From: an uncultured Clostridia bacterium
Lineage (GTDB): Bacteria > Bacillota > Clostridia > Monoglobales > Monoglobaceae
Assembly (NCBI GenBank): GCA_947631965.1
Contig: CANRNL010000010.1
Location: 1-64,000 of the forward strand
Length of the DNA: 64,000 bases
Reading direction: 5' to 3'
Positions within the stretch are counted from its first letter, which is position 1, and each line of letters begins with the position of its first letter. Shown in pieces: positions 63,978 through 64,000 of this stretch. A model generated the notes under the pieces. The model was given only the letters and a program-made list of their open reading frames with translations, had not been told where the DNA came from and did not search any database. Both the position numbers and the translations under genes were made by a program.

Positions 63978-64000
63978 ATGAAGGTTCTTGTTATAGGCAG
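63978..64000 (+). CDS. 5' end of a gene cut by the window edge
   Basis: ATG 63978 follows TCGGAGGT at good spacing and encodes MKVLVIG before the window ends. Such a start fits several nucleotide-binding proteins (PurD begins similarly), but eight codons cannot identify it. Confidence 0.5.

Overview
The window looks like chromosome of a spore-forming, Gram-positive, anaerobic member of the Clostridia (Oscillospirales-like by gene order and moderate GC; the lineage is an inference). The reasons are sporulation genes (a 26-residue SpoVM beside rpmB, a SpoIVFB-type M50 protease, SpoIIM beside xerD), Firmicutes gene neighbourhoods (hprK-murB-rapZ-whiA-dnaE; yicC-remA-gmk-rpoZ-coaBC; mreBCD-PBP2-minD-mgsA; rplU-rpmA-obg; rplS-lepB-rbgA-rnhB-yraN), strong Shine-Dalgarno sites with several TTG starts, and an anaerobic NfnAB plus glutamate dehydrogenase redox module. 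I saw no rRNA, tRNA or CRISPR array.

Layout. 1-6.7 kb is accessory: a transposase tail, a large secreted HExxH metalloprotease with a Thr-Pro linker, a 590-bp gene-free stretch packed with perfect hairpins, and a BlaI/BlaR1-type repressor and sensor-protease pair. 6.7-7.5 kb holds a lipoprotein built from DnaJ-type zinc-finger motifs. 7.6-17.2 kb is one long minus-strand operon from hprK down to feoAB. 17.5-21.2 kb has rpmB, spoVM, a small membrane protein, and an HPt protein with a hybrid histidine kinase. 21.2-25.1 kb runs from tmk to coaBC. 25.2-32.2 kb is a second accessory, secretion-rich zone: a double-domain D,D-carboxypeptidase-like protein, a signal-peptide-only gene remnant, an M20 amidohydrolase, a structured repeat and an M28 peptidase. 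32.4-36 kb is nfnAB and gdhA. 36.1-47 kb is a nearly gapless run (Nudix, zapA, U32, dut, NusG-II-like, Gx transporter, maf, mreBCD, PBP2, minD, mgsA). 47-48.3 kb is a minus-strand SpoIVFB pair. 48.4-64 kb holds the radical SAM pair, ribosomal protein genes, GTPases, RNase HII, small hydrolases, aspC-purB-proC, spoIIM, xerD and the first codons of another gene.

How the genes fit together. Most are housekeeping: cell-wall precursor and elongation functions (murB, mreBCD, PBP2, rapZ), ribosome assembly and translation (L28, L21, L27, L19, Obg, RbgA), nucleotide metabolism (tmk, gmk, dut, purB, maf), carbon control (hprK) and redox/nitrogen metabolism (nfnAB, gdhA, aspC, proC). The points most worth a second look are an easily missed spoVM; a repeat family present twice with compensatory base changes in its stems; a XerD with Gln in place of the box II catalytic His; a DnaE that seems to lack its OB-fold segment; an L27 without the N-terminal extension, with no Prp gene beside it; MinD without MinC/MinE and a SpoIVFA-like partner without its peptidase domain; and a secreted zinc-finger lipoprotein of unknown role.
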